A stretch of 64,000 nucleotides of DNA from Allolobophora icterica (Eukaryota > Annelida > Clitellata > Crassiclitellata > Lumbricidae): NCBI GenBank assembly GCA_963556255.1, contig OY744604.1, forward strand, positions 72,642,279 to 72,706,278, in the 5' to 3' direction. Below are positions 1 through 25,973 of the stretch, in pieces. The notes below the pieces were generated by a model. It did no database searches. It had not been told where the DNA came from and saw only the letters and a list, made by a program, of their open reading frames with translations. The translations under genes and the position numbers were made by a program. Each line of letters starts with the position of its first letter. Position 1 is the stretch's first letter.

Positions 1-495
1 TTAAAAGGATATGTTCTGAATGATTTATTTCACCGAGTGATAGACTGAAGAGGTTTGTTGACTGGTGCTGACGGTTCTACTGGGTTGACGATCTGCGACA
101 AATAGTCGGTGGCGAAGAATGTCGTCCTCCACGGAACCGGTCGCAGCGTCATCTACCATCTTCGAGGGAGTGCCTGGTGGTGAGGTTCGCGCGTCTCGAG
201 CCTCGTAGCCTCTCGTGGTTCGTCTTATTCGACGCTACACACTCCATGAACTTCAAACATGGTGCCTACTATCAGCTCTGGACGGAAATCCAACGATTGT
301 GCTCTGCGTGTTTTCTGCGTGTTTTTATATGAACATTGTTTGCTTTTTGTTAAAATTTTTGTTCTGAATGATTTTAACATCACTGGCGTAGGCAGTGTTT
401 TTGTGGGGAATCCAAAAGGTGCCTTAATTTTATGTCTAGACAAAAACAAACAAGCAAACAAACAAGTAAACAACCATGCATACATCCATGCATAC

Positions 496-500
<5 letters not shown>
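1..500. other. Upstream flank, no gene recognised
   Basis: The first 250 bases are more GC-rich than what follows and resemble no exon I can name. The missing N-terminal exons of the aminopeptidase are not visible here. Bases 250-500 are AT-rich and lead into a tetranucleotide repeat. The open frames here depend on the adjoining repeat and are not credible. Confidence 0.5.
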
Positions 501-528
<28 letters not shown>

Positions 529-608
529 CATACATACATACATACATACATACATACATACATACATACATACATACATACATACATACATACATACATA
601 CATACATA
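501..608. repeat. (CATA)n microsatellite
   Basis: About 27 uninterrupted copies of CATA, flanked by imperfect copies. It creates spurious His-Thr-Tyr-Ile and Met-Tyr-Val-Cys open frames on the two strands. Confidence 0.98.
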
Positions 609-776
609 AGGCATGCATACAATCCATACAAATGACTTGATGAATTGATGAATTGCCTAGATGATCAATAAGGTGAGAGTAAACAGCATCGAAGGCAGCA
701 ATGCAACTGGAAATAGTTAATAATGCTGCAGTTGGAAAAAATGCATAATGCGTCTGGCATAACTCAAACGTTTTAG

Positions 777-15145
<14,369 letters not shown>

Positions 15146-15234
15146 AAGCGGACGACAGGAAGTCAACTCCTGTGAAGGAAAACGAATTTATTGTGGAACA
15201 TTGTCATCCACAGGACTAACCGATCGCCACTGCA

Positions 15235-15240
15235 AATAAA
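15235..15240 (+). promoter_or_regulatory. Poly(A) signal of the aminopeptidase gene
   Basis: AATAAA about 90 bases after the stop codon. Another AATAAA overlaps the stop codon itself at 15141. Confidence 0.6.
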
Positions 15241-15690
15241 ACATACGCTCGTCGTATTCTACGGGTGTTAATTTGGTATACTTGCCAATTCCGCGGAGTA
15301 TTCGAGCGTTAGCTCGGCTTAGGGTAATAATAATCCTGTTATGAAAAGCCTCCTGTGTGCTCCTCCCTGTCTCCCTCCCTTCATCCCCCTCCCTTGTTCC
15401 CTCCCTCCTCCTTTTTCTCCCTCTCTCTCTCCTCTCTCATTCTCATCCCCCTCTCCTTCTGTATCCCTCTAGCGTATGTACTTGGCCAGCTAGACGGACA
15501 TAGAAAGGGAAGAAGGAGATTGGGAACAGAAGACTTGTTGGTGGGAAGGAGAGGGGCAAGATATTGATTTGGAGGGTAACAGAAGAGAAAATTGCAGAGA
15601 GAGCGGAGTGGGAGAGAGAGGGCGATATTTTTTCCCTAAATCTGCCGCCAGCATCGACCTACCGTTACGGTACTAAATAGTACCAGTTGG
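15241..15690. other. Intergenic, CT-rich tract
   Basis: Bases 15355-15475 are an almost pure C/T tract (TCCCTCC-like), followed by a purine-rich stretch to about 15630. No gene or named element is recognised. Confidence 0.6.
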
Positions 15691-15698
15691 GTCACAGG

Positions 15699-17285
15699 TA
15701 GACCTGGGGACCTGGGAGTCGACCCCAATAAGTCGACTTGGGTCGACTTGGTCATCGCAAGTCGAGTCGAGTCGCTTCTGCTTAGCGCAACTGACCCCAA
15801 GTCGAATTTGTACCAGAAAAGTGACTTGAAGTTGTTTTCCCCACAAGTCGACTTAAACTGACTTGAGACACGTATAAATCAAAATTTGTCGCGTCACACT
15901 AATGATCATGAGTCCAGGGAAGCATTTAGGCAGTTTTGACAAAAATCAAAGAAGCATCGGCAGGGGCGTAACTTTGGTATAAAAATTTGGGGTACCAATT
16001 TCTCCTCCACTTTCGCTTCTCGCATGGAGTCCATTTAGACATAATTATTTCCCTGCCAGTAACTGATTATAAAACGCTGATGAGCTTTCCTCCAAAACGG
16101 CAATTTTATCGTCTATATTGTCATCTACTCGATTTCGTCTTAGAATAAATATATCCGTTTTCCCTGTCAGCAAAATCGGAACACGACGTGTAGGCTTACA
16201 TGTCAAAATTAACGACGTCTTAATTGGTATATTATGTAACGGAGGGAGATTTCTTCGGCTGGCCGGCTCAGATATGTTTAACCAAGGATAGTTGTTGATT
16301 TTGAGATTGTGATGGGACTGAGGGGTGAGGAGTCATATCATGGCCGACAATATGAGCGTTGTCCGCCAATAGGATTTGTAACCGATGAAGGATATAGAAG
16401 CTTGCACTTTGATCTATATCTCCACATCCCGATATGACTAAGATGACAACCATAAGGCGAAGAGCGAGGGTGATGTCAGATCTTTCCAAGAAGAGTGTAG
16501 CCGTGGCCCAGATCTGTGGCTCCGGTCACGGTGGTCAGTCTTTCGGTTGGCCTGTGTGGCTGGAAGTCTGCCTGTCTGACTGCCTGTCACTCCGCTCGTC
16601 TGAACCTCGGTTTACCCGTGTATCTGAGTCCTTTCGAACTTATATGGTACATACTCCTCACTCTGACTACATACACGAAGTAAGGCCGAGCCTGCGATCT
16701 ATGGGAAGGCGCAGTTCACAATAACAAAATATTGATTGGCATTGTTTAAAAAGTGGAGTCACGGTACCCTCAGTCCAAAACTGGGGGTACGGGTACCCTC
16801 GTACCCTCCTCAAATTACGCCTATGAGCATAGGCCTGCCAGTTCTAACTTCTACCGAGTACTTATAAGCTGCGATATTATTTTGTATTATCGACGCCGGC
16901 TGGCCTAAATAGTAACTTATTTTTTTATCGATGTCGTGCCGTTTTATTATATAATTTGTTATTCTATGTCAAAACGTCGCATGTAGGCACTACGTTTCAT
17001 TAAAAATGCAGAATCGAAATGTTAACAATTTTATTCATCAGGTATTGAGGTCTCATTACTCAGTAGTATATGAAATTTATGCTTGCCAGGCAAAATTGGC
17101 TTGACATTGTTGTATTATTAGCCGTACGTAATCGTTATTACCATGCCAGAAGTCGACCTTCATTCTGAAGTTGGTTGTTTTTCTGCAAAGTCGGATCAAG
17201 TCATTTTGGCTCCAAGTCGTCGACTTCAAGTCACTTTAGGGTCAGGTGGGGTCAGATTGGCTGACCAAAGTCAATCCCAGGTCTA
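15699..17285. mobile_element. hAT-like element (outer), carrying a nested element
   Basis: An exact 8-bp target duplication GTCACAGG (15691-15698 and 17286-17293) flanks perfect 10-bp terminal inverted repeats TAGACCTGGG / CCCAGGTCTA. Subterminal AAGTCGACTT-type motifs occur near both ends. Without the nested insert it is about 714 bp. No transposase is seen, so it is non-autonomous. Confidence 0.88.
15961..16825. mobile_element. Nested hAT-like element
   Basis: The ends CAGGGGCGTAACTTT and, in reverse complement, CATAGGCGTAATTTG are inverted. Flanks AGCATCGG (15953-15960) and AGCATAGG (16826-16833) form an 8-bp target duplication with one mismatch. Short open frames on both strands around 16268-16724 do not resemble a transposase. 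Confidence 0.8.
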
Positions 17286-17505
17286 GTCACAGGTCATAGT
17301 ATACACCCATATTCGGCTGTTTTAGATATTTTGCAACATAAATAAATGTAAGTTCATGGAAATATAACGAATTGTGCGGTAATGTTTATATCATCTGCCC
17401 AGGGAGTGGCAGTCGGTGGGTGAGCAGTATGCTGCAAAAGCTTCCTTTAGTTGTGCTTCGTTCCCTGTGCTATTCGTGAGTCCACGGTGCTGACTTTTCC
17501 ACAAG

Positions 17506-17506
<1 letters not shown>

Positions 17507-17565
<59 letters not shown>
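17507..17565. repeat. (TA)n microsatellite
   Basis: About 29 uninterrupted TA dinucleotides. Confidence 0.97.
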
Positions 17566-17568
<3 letters not shown>

Positions 17569-18939
17569 ATTATGATCAGGGCCGCATTAGGGCTAGTGCG
17601 GGCCCGGGTGCTGTGATTACATATATATCCATCAGCGCGGGGCCCAATTAAGAGTACAATAATTTTTTTTTAGATTTCCGAAAAAGCGGGCCCCTCAAAA
17701 CTGTGGGCCCGGGTTCTGCAGCACCCTTAGCACCCCCTTAATGGCGGAATTGCATTGCAAGTGCATTGAGTAAGTTAGTAGGTAGGCTAGGCCTATATTT
17801 TTCATTAAATATTGCAAATCGCACTTTGGTGTAGGCCCTATAGATATCTAATAAACACAGCTCAAAAGTATAAAACATCATAGAAATAAATGTTTGCGCA
17901 TCGGGATGTCGGCTGAGGGAATATGTGGTCATGGGCACGGGGGACGAAGGAATTAGTAGGTGGGCTTGGTTGGAGGTAGTACTTAGTGCAGATCGTGGCC
18001 CTGGCATGTTTTCAGACATTGGCTGAACCTCAAGACGAACCTTGATCAATGACTTTTCACGTGCCCAGTGAACACTCTGTCACTTAAAGAACCAGTTGGG
18101 TTAGTCAGGTCTCACAGGGTCTAGCGGGCGTCCCGAGAGCCCAACTTTCATTCCTTGGAAGTGGAATTAATATCTGAATTGGATTGTGAGAGTTATCGAA
18201 GCTCTGGCTGACTCATGCCGATTCGGAATTGCTGAGGTAGCATAGGTGCTGCTGCTGAGATGTCACCAGAGTGGTGATATAGACCCATAGGCCTACTGAT
18301 ATTCTGTCGACACCTTGCTTTGTCCCAGTGGTATTCGAAACTCAGTGCTAAAGCCAACGAAGCCTGTACTGTTTAACGCCTTTATAATTATAGTCACCCA
18401 ACGGTTCACGGAACTGCATTTCACGAAACTTTCGTTGACATTTGACAAGCTCTAACAAGTCTCTCAAATATATTTTGTGTAGGCCTATATTACTGTTGAG
18501 ACAGGATCGATTCATGTGCTTAAAAATTGATTAAAGTAGTAATAACAATAACCATTAAAAAATAAGGATGAATAAAATCATGATAATAATATTTACTGTA
18601 TGTTCTTTACCATGATGATGTAAACATATAACTATTATTATTTTGAGGTCAATTTTTAAAAACTGTATTGCATCTTTTCTTCAGCTGGTCTGCGATCTTC
18701 GGGTGTGATCTTTTGGTTGAGCCACTGTTGTTGCACTGTCCTAGGCGCTTGTATATACAATGTTGCGGATTGGAACCTACTACTTATATTTATCCGATGC
18801 TCAAACGCCTTTTGTTCTTTAAAAACGCCTCGAAACATACGTTTCTCACTGGCTTTCAAACACCTGGACATCGGACATCTAACTGCTCGTCACCTGTTGA
18901 CTGAATAAGCGCACCTCAGATTGGCATTTCTGATTGACT

Positions 18940-19110
18940 TTGCGCGAGATGACAGAGCGGTTGAGTTACTGTTCGTGGATGACTTCTGCTACCTCGGTAG
19001 CTTAGTTACAGCAGCAGCATTTAAGATAAGAAAATAGGAAAGGCACAGGGAAGGTAAATGGGAGGATATAAAAGAACAACCCGCAATCGTAATCATAAAC
19101 TCCAAATGTC
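18940..19110 (+). pseudogene. LINE reverse transcriptase relic
   Basis: A stretch encoding VDDFCYLGSLVTAAA matches the F-x-Y-L-G-S/G motif after the catalytic region of LINE reverse transcriptases. Surrounding frames are broken. Confidence 0.5.
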
Positions 19111-19589
19111 TACAACGCTTATTCAAGAGCGCTGCGTCGTATCAGAGGGGTTGTCCAGAGACAGATGGATGCAGTATTAAAACTAAGATCGTCTTTATGC
19201 TGCAATAATGCTGAGTAGAATATTGTACGTAGGCCTACCTGAGACCCGGTCAATAATAGTGACAAACAAGAAAACAGCAGGAGGCGACACATCATAGGTG
19301 GCTGAAGATAATTCTGTATGTCTCACGGTGTAATATATATATCGATTGCAGGGCTGTAGTGGTAAAATTTGAGGTGAAGCCACGCTACCGGTTAGTTTTC
19401 CAAAACAAATTAGACTATTTAAACTATTAGATGTGAGTACACGCTACCGGTAAGTTTTCCGAGACAAATTAGAGGTGAGTACAAACATTTTATGAGGTGA
19501 GTATACATTCTCTAGAGGTGAGTATACGCTGTTTACCCGCGTATACGCTCGACTACAGCCCTGATCGAATGACCTGTAACACAGCTGAC

Positions 19590-19840
19590 GGGAAATGTAT
19601 AGAGAACACTATCAAGTCTATCATTATAGAGAAGATTAAAATTGATGGGACATGTGGTTCGTATGAACAAGGATAGAAGAACCAGCCAAGTGGATTACTG
19701 AAAGAAATAGGAGAAAGGGATATCCACTGAAGAATTGGCCGGATACCATCAGAGACGCCTTGAGATGCTTGGAGATGTAGTGGTACAAGACCAGAAGACA
19801 TTGGCGGATTTGGAGACCTGCACAGTAAGGACTAGGCTAA
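19590..19840 (+). pseudogene. LINE ORF2 C-terminal relic
   Basis: Broken frames encode a G-H-V-V-R-M-N-x-D-R-R motif, then RDALR and WRIWRPA, the usual ending of RTE-like LINE ORF2 (compare the intact example on the minus strand near 39.1-39.4 kb). Part of it is present upstream of the second gene copy (about 25235-25335), so it predates the segmental duplication. Confidence 0.55.
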
Positions 19841-20137
19841 AAAATTCGCGCGCTACAAAAGTTCACGTTAATGATAATTATTAATATTAGATAGGCCTAG
19901 ATTTACATTAAGCGTAATAAATCCTGTCCATTGTATCACGTCATAATAGCCTATTGGGTTTAAAGACGTCATTACTCACGTTAGCACGTTGCTCATTTTA
20001 AGCTACGATTGCTTACTTTTGCAATCGAATTTGAGTTTGCTTTTCGATTGCTGGCCATTAAACTAAGATCTATTGGTGTTTCTTCCAATATTCCTGTTGA
20101 CTGTTGTAAGAAGCGCCTTGTGTGCTTCTCCTACGCC

Positions 20138-23100
20138 ATGTCGAAGAAACGAACATCACCTGAATCCAGTAATGACGAGCAAACGAAAGAAGGCTTAGAC
20201 TGTAAGTTTACTCAATGAAGTTTTAATAGTAGGCCTACGCTTTATAGTTGTTTGTTTCGATCAAAACACCAGTTTTTATGAGGAACACATGGTAAAGCTC
20301 ATCAATCCTATGTAACCAATCCCTAGAACAGTTTATCTTTATGTATTTTCAATAACCTAACGTACACGCAAGCACACGAGACGATCTTATCTGTGAATGG
20401 TCATATTACAGCCCCAAAATAGGTTATTCAATTTGATTGAATATGCAATAACTTCTTTTCTTTTTCCGAGTCTGTACGCTTTACACTATTAATAGTTTCT
20501 GTTTACTGTTCATGTAATTTCCCATAATAACTCTTAAAGCCGCCTGTATAGCAATAAAAAAATTGTAATTCGGGTTATCCATGCTTAGCGGGACTTGTCC
20601 CTTTTGGGTGACCTGTTGGGCAATGACACAAACTGCAGAGAAAAAACTGAGATGCTTCGGTTATGGCTTCATGTACAGTTTGTTTGTGTCTCAATAAATG
20701 GCGTTGATTGATTGATTTATTGATTGAATTACTACACAGCGAGTGAGGCAAGTAGTTGTATTTAGAAAAAATGGTGCATTCATTTATTTTGTAGCAGTAT
20801 TCCAAGAAGACAACAATGCCAAACGTGCAAGACTCTCGTCATTCAGTGACAAAACGGTAAGCTACATTATATTCAAATGCAAGTCACAAATCTTTGGGAT
20901 AAATACTTTGTGAATTGCTTTACCACTGTGGTTTCTATATATAGACAGACATTTTCTTTTTCTCTAGTCAGATAGTTTCATTAGCACTCAAAAGTAGTTA
21001 GATTTTAGAAGAAGAGAACAATTTGTCTAAACAGTGCTTTATATTCCAAGTCTCCAAGATAAGGTTGAGTCTACACCACACAGACGTCATAGTGATCGTG
21101 TTAGTTTATCGATCCCTAGGATGCTTTTGTTAATAGCCTATATCTAGCATTCGTCATTTGATTTTGCGATCGGGCTTTTAGCTTGCTCAACGACATCTGT
21201 GTAATAATTTTCTCACTGAGCAATGCAGTCTTTTGAGGCACCTGATTAAAAATGGTATGAAAAGTAAACAATTGGAGCAAATCCTGATGAGAGGTCATCA
21301 GATAAAGAGAAACCTTTTATATCGTGTACTAATACTAAGCAAGGCAAAGCAGACGTGTGTAGGAACATCTTTCTTGCTCACACCACTCTGGCAAACTTCT
21401 GGATACGCCACTTGACCAAGTAAACCAACGTCAATGGAGAAATAAAAAAAGAGGCCCTGTGATTCTGCGTCCATTTTATCCTCATGTTTTAAGTGAGTTT
21501 AATCTGCCGACATAGGTTGCTGCTTAAAAGTGGCATGTATTGATATTTGGAGTGCTGTTTTTTACGGCTCTGCATATACAGTGAGTCCATTTATAATTTC
21601 GTTCCTTTAGAATTCTAAATAATGTTAACAGTCGTGGTATCTTTTTACTTTTTTCTTATAGTTGCAAGATCTACCGATCGAGCTAATTCAGTGTATCCTC
21701 GTTAAAGCCGTAGCTATGGAAGTGAAGGGTAAGAGGTTGGCCAAACGTGCGTGGAAAGAAGAAGCTGATCTTGTGATAAGTAGACTTCGAACTGTCTGTT
21801 CGCAATGGAGCAGCATTCTTTCGACGGATTTCTTTCGAAGTGAACTTCAGAGAACTCTAGACAGCACTGGTTAGTTCATGATATAAATAAAATAGTTTCA
21901 TTTTATGAATAGGGCCTACGATAAACGAATAATTATCTGAAATTAGAATTACGGCCAGTGCATATAGGCCTAATTCTAAAGATAGTGTGGAGTGTTAGCG
22001 ATTTTATTTTTTAACCCTCATATTATGGCGGGGACCAGGCTATTGACTTCCTGCCTAAGGACATGAACACACGTACAACTTCAACTAAAATGCTCGGCAA
22101 ATAAGTTACTTTAAAAAGATTTACCATTAGACCTGCAGCTAATTCTTACTGTTTTATAGCCGCTGCCCCAGCACAACTACCACTGATGTTGCTTAACGTG
22201 ATTTTGAACCATTCCAGTAATGCATTGCCTTAGTAGGCTATACATGTCTACATTGAGTTTGGTTCTACCGAGAAAACTACGGTACACACGGTGTCTATTA
22301 ATTCCGTAGTGATGTCTCGGGTTCATTTCACTTTTTGAAGTTTATTATACTTCCTACTTGACAACTGAAGTAGAGTGTATGATACAGTCAATTTCATTCA
22401 CATATTACAGATGCATGTATGATTTAATAATTCTGCGAGTAATAATTTTTAGCTCTGGGGACGGTTCGTATGGAAATTCTGCATCAGTCTCCGCTCGACT
22501 TGCCTCCCAGTCTCGTTAACCAACTGATTACGTTGAAGGATGAAGTGTTTATGCTCTGCATAGCAGACGAAGAGCACTCTGTTGTTATTAATGTTTACAA
22601 CCGCAACAATATGGCAGAGGTGAAAGATGTCATCCCACTATCAGGAATAAATCCGGCGTGCCTAACAGCTTGCAGCGTGTCAAACTGTCTGTATATTTTG
22701 AACAGAGGACAACGCGATCATATTTCAATCCAACGCATCACGAAAGAAGATGAACACCAGTATTCTGTCTCACCAGTGATTATTGATAAATGGCTGCCAA
22801 ATGCTACTCTTTCCGTGACCGCCAATGGTAACTTAATCCTTTCAAGTCAGCAGAGATCTAAGCAAGTTACCATAATAACCGTATATGATGCCAATGGTTC
22901 CTCGGAACGTGAAGTGAGGATGACCTCTAATCATTTTTTGGAATTCTACCAAGTAATTCCAAAATCAAATGGAAACCTTGTCCTGGTTTCAGCAGACGAA
23001 AGACAGCAAACACAATTAACGGAGATCGACATGGATGGCAATGTTCAACGCCAATATTATTCGCCACTGGACGCATATAGTGGTACTTGTGAAGCAGACA

Positions 23101-23267
23101 TATATGGACGCATATTGATTGCCGAACGACTCAACAGTATGGAGCTTTTAGATTCTGAATTTAATCGCCTGGATTTTACTGCACCGCAGCTGGATGAGAA
23201 CCAAGACATTTACTGCGACAGAATGCACTACGATAGCGAAAGGAATGAGGTAGTAGCTATTGTATAG
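20138..23267 (+). CDS. F-box and beta-propeller-like protein, copy A
   Basis: Four exons: 20138-20201, 20795-20856, 21662-21869 and 22453-23267, phases 1, 0 and 1. They give 382 residues. The start MSKKRTSPESS follows an in-frame-poor leader and is shared with copy B. Residues about 43-110 form an F-box-like helix set: LQDLPIELIQCIL, then RLRTVCSQWSSIL. The last exon encodes repeated beta-rich units such as GNLILSSQQR, ITVYDANGS, GNLVLVS and YGRILIAERL, which resemble NHL or other propeller blades. By family logic the F-box would bind Skp1 and the propeller a substrate of an SCF ubiquitin ligase; this is inference. Relative to copy B, GAG has become TAG at 23265-23267, removing 18 codons. The frame beyond stays open until another TAG near 23321. 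Confidence 0.8.
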
Positions 23268-23579
23268 GATAAGGACTCTGAAAACGGTGTTTTAACTATC
23301 TTCCGTTTTGCAGAAGAATAGGGCCTAAACCACTCGAAAGGATGTTGACGAAATGGACAATTTGTATTAAATAGTTTCCATATTTCATGTAATGGTCGTA
23401 TTTTAAATAGCTATTGCCTTTTATTTCAAAGAACTGAGTTGAAAATTTATTCTGTTCAAGATAAACATGTCGTATAATCTTAGAACTATCGCCTTTTATT
23501 TCAAAGGACCGAGTTGAAATACTTATTCTGTGTAAATGTACAATGAGAATTTGTTTACACGATTTACTTTCACTTGGAA

Positions 23580-23585
23580 AATAAA
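23580..23585 (+). promoter_or_regulatory. Poly(A) signal, F-box gene copy A
   Basis: AATAAA in the context CACTTGGAAAATAAAA. The same context carries the signal in copy B at 30116. Confidence 0.55.
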
Positions 23586-23699
23586 AATAATTTTGTTCCT
23601 ATTTACTTATTTAAAAAAAAATTCTATACTTACCTTTACTGACATTTTGCAAGATAAAATCCGAACCAGGATTTCAACTCAGGATCAATTCATGCAGAG

Positions 23700-24930
23700 A
23701 GACAGTTTTTGTAGGGGGCAGAAATTTTGTTCGGGGCAGCAAAGTGATGTTTCTGCAAAGAATGAACATAGAACAGATGACAACTTTAAAGATAAATGAT
23801 GGTCAAGGACTTACCTAAATAATTAAGTGTTTTTACGCATTGAAAATCATCCTGGGACTGCTGTAGGCCTAACAAACATGATAATCAAAAGATTTTGTTT
23901 TCGTAAAATATGCTCAAAATCCAGGGCTGGGGAAAATACCCCTTGCCCCTCCAGACGCCAATGATTCCATCTGGTTCCCATTTCAATGCTGACGATTATA
24001 AAACGGATCCAAGAGGCACGACAATAGAGGACCTCATAGAGCAATACATTGAACAACTCCAAGGGACGCATATTAAACACAGAGGGGGTAAGTCCGATAG
24101 ATATCATTTTAGCCTTTCATACTTTAGCTTTGAAGTGCATTTGGAAGGTCAATTGGCAGAAATTTAAATCATATTGTAGATTTTTTTTAAACATGGTAAA
24201 TGAAAACATGGAACAAATTTAAATCATATTGTAGATCTATGAAGAACATGGAAAATGAAATTGTATAAGAATATTATGAATGATAATTATCCCACAAGCG
24301 TCCGCCAAAAATAGGGGTACGAGACTATGGGTTACAGCTACATTGGTTAGAACGTATACGTTTCATGCAGCTCTGAGTCGGTGTCGTTTATGGCGAGAAG
24401 AATTGGAAGACGGAGGATCAGATGAGTCAGGGTTGGAGTTCGTTAAACGATGAGACTTCAGTTTTGAGTGGAGAGACCGGGGGTGTAGGGGGGGGAGTGA
24501 TAGATGGAGGAGAATGAGGAGGAGGATAGAGGACGAGTTACGACCTGATGGAGGAACCGAGAATCTGCGGAACTCAGAGCCTCAGAAGGGAGATCGTTCA
24601 GAGGCGTGGTGAACAGAGGTTGAACAATCACGTGTTCTAATACGAAATGTTGAGACGATAAAGTTTTGAATAAAGACAAAATATGGAACTAAACACTCAT
24701 TAATGTGGGATTTATCTGGTTTTCAGTTCCCATTGTTTCAGAATGAATGTTCTTAAGCATGACCACACAAAACGTATTAAATGTGAATGGCTGCCTCACG
24801 CCACCTAAGGATTCACATATGAAACTAGATTGGCAGTCTTATTTTAGGCTCTCACAAGAGCTTCCTCGTATTTGAGAAAAGTGGTCATTATTCTTCTGCA
24901 GAAAAAAACATCTTGAATAATTATATCTAA
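23700..24930. other. Spacer between duplicated blocks
   Basis: Bases 23705-23965 belong to a repeat shared with about 33700-33870. It ends CTTGCCCCTCCAGACGCC, and the reverse complement of that end reappears near 33895. The rest (24290-24680) is a purine-rich stretch with no recognisable gene. Confidence 0.5.
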
Positions 24931-25429
24931 TTATGTCTTACGGTGTAATATATATCGAATGCAGGGCTAACTATCCCCCATTATAATGACTCAAACATAA
25001 CAACCACTCTAGCATAACGACTCTAACAACTATTTGTAGACTACGTCTATATCATCCTAGCCCGAACGAATAATATTGTACCAGAATGCGGTGTCATCCT
25101 GATTCTAATAAACTAATAAACGAATATATTATATAGGCCTGTAGTGGTAAAATTATAGGTGAGTACACGCTACCGGTTGGTTTTCCGAAACAAATTAGAG
25201 GCGAGTACACATATTTCATGAGGTGAGTATACGGTGCAGGGATATGTAGTGGGACAAGACCGGAAGATATGGACGAAATCAATGGAAATGCCTCGTTGCT
25301 CGATGTGGAGACCTGCACAGTAAGGACTAAGCTAAAAAAAATTACGCGCGCCACAAAAGTTCGCATTAATAATAATAATGAATATTTGATTATTGGATAA
25401 ATTAATATTAAGCGTAATACATCATGTAC

Positions 25430-25795
25430 ACTCCAGCGTATTACGCATAGGTTGGCTGCCGAAGTCTGGCGCTGCTTGCTTGACCTTGGTCCACTCTATC
25501 TCTGCGAGCTCTGCTGCCCCGTACTCAACACGCGCTCTTTCGATCTTCGCTCGTCTGAGCAGGGCCTGCTCTCTTCCTTTTTCCCGTACCTCTACCAGGC
25601 AGCATCGCGCTTTCTCGGTAGTGGGCCTCTTACCTGGAATAGCCTTTCCTTATCGCTCCGCTTGTTTCCCAGTACCTTTTCTTCCACGTTCTTGTCTATT
25701 CAGTCGTGCTGGAGTCGGGAGCACCTCTGAGTAGTTCTCCTTGAAGAGGCGCTATACAAATGTCCGTTATGAATGATTGAATGACTGTATAAACG
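25430..25795 (+). mobile_element. 5'-truncated LINE fragment (CR1/L2/Jockey-like)
   Basis: The frame encodes LGPLYLCELCCPV, then DLRSSEQGLLSSF, RFLGSGPLTWNSLSLSLR and a stop. This is the standard ORF2 C-terminus of such LINEs (R-x-F-x-V-x-G-P-x-x-W-N-S-L-P). The 3' end reads GGCGCTATACAAATGT...GAATGATTGAATGACTG, an octamer-like tail typical of CR1/L2. It is absent from block A, so it inserted after the duplication. Confidence 0.75.
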
Positions 25796-25973
25796 TCATA
25801 ATATATAGTTTTATGACGTCATTACTCACGTTAACACGTTACTCGTGTTAAAATACGATCGAATTTGAGTTTACTTTTTCGATTCCTCGGTATTAAAATT
25901 AAGATCTATTGGTGTTTCTTCCAATATTCCTGTTGACTGTTGTAAGAAGCGACACCTGTCCTTCTCCTACGCT

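Larger units (their letters stand above)
17286..19310. other. Intergenic, repeat-derived fragments
   Basis: It holds a (TA)n run (17507-17565) and a GGGCCCGGG-rich stretch at 17577-17740 whose ends look partly inverted, perhaps a decayed transposon. A LINE relic lies at 18940-19110. Open frames up to 103 codons are unsupported. No host gene is recognised. Confidence 0.5.
19310..23700. repeat. Segmental duplication, block A
   Basis: Block A matches block B (about 24930-30990) in order: ACGGTGTAATATATAT..., repeated GGTGAGTA and CGCTACCGGT motifs, CTGCACAGTAAGGACTA, the four-exon gene with its introns, and a 3' flank to GACATTTTGCAAGATAAAATCCGAACC. Both copies are in the same orientation. Differences are scattered substitutions plus insertions specific to B. 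Confidence 0.9.

Noticed and set aside
259..635. Open frames on both strands over the CATA repeat
   Set aside because: They exist only because a tetranucleotide repeat has no stops in several frames; there is no non-repeat protein sequence of note.
17577..17740. Small complete transposon with GGGCCCGGG ends
   Set aside because: The ends are only loosely inverted and I found no flanking duplication, so it is only mentioned as a possible relic.
17738..18049. 103-codon minus-strand frame
   Set aside because: No family resemblance, flanked by transposon-like GC blocks, no splice context.
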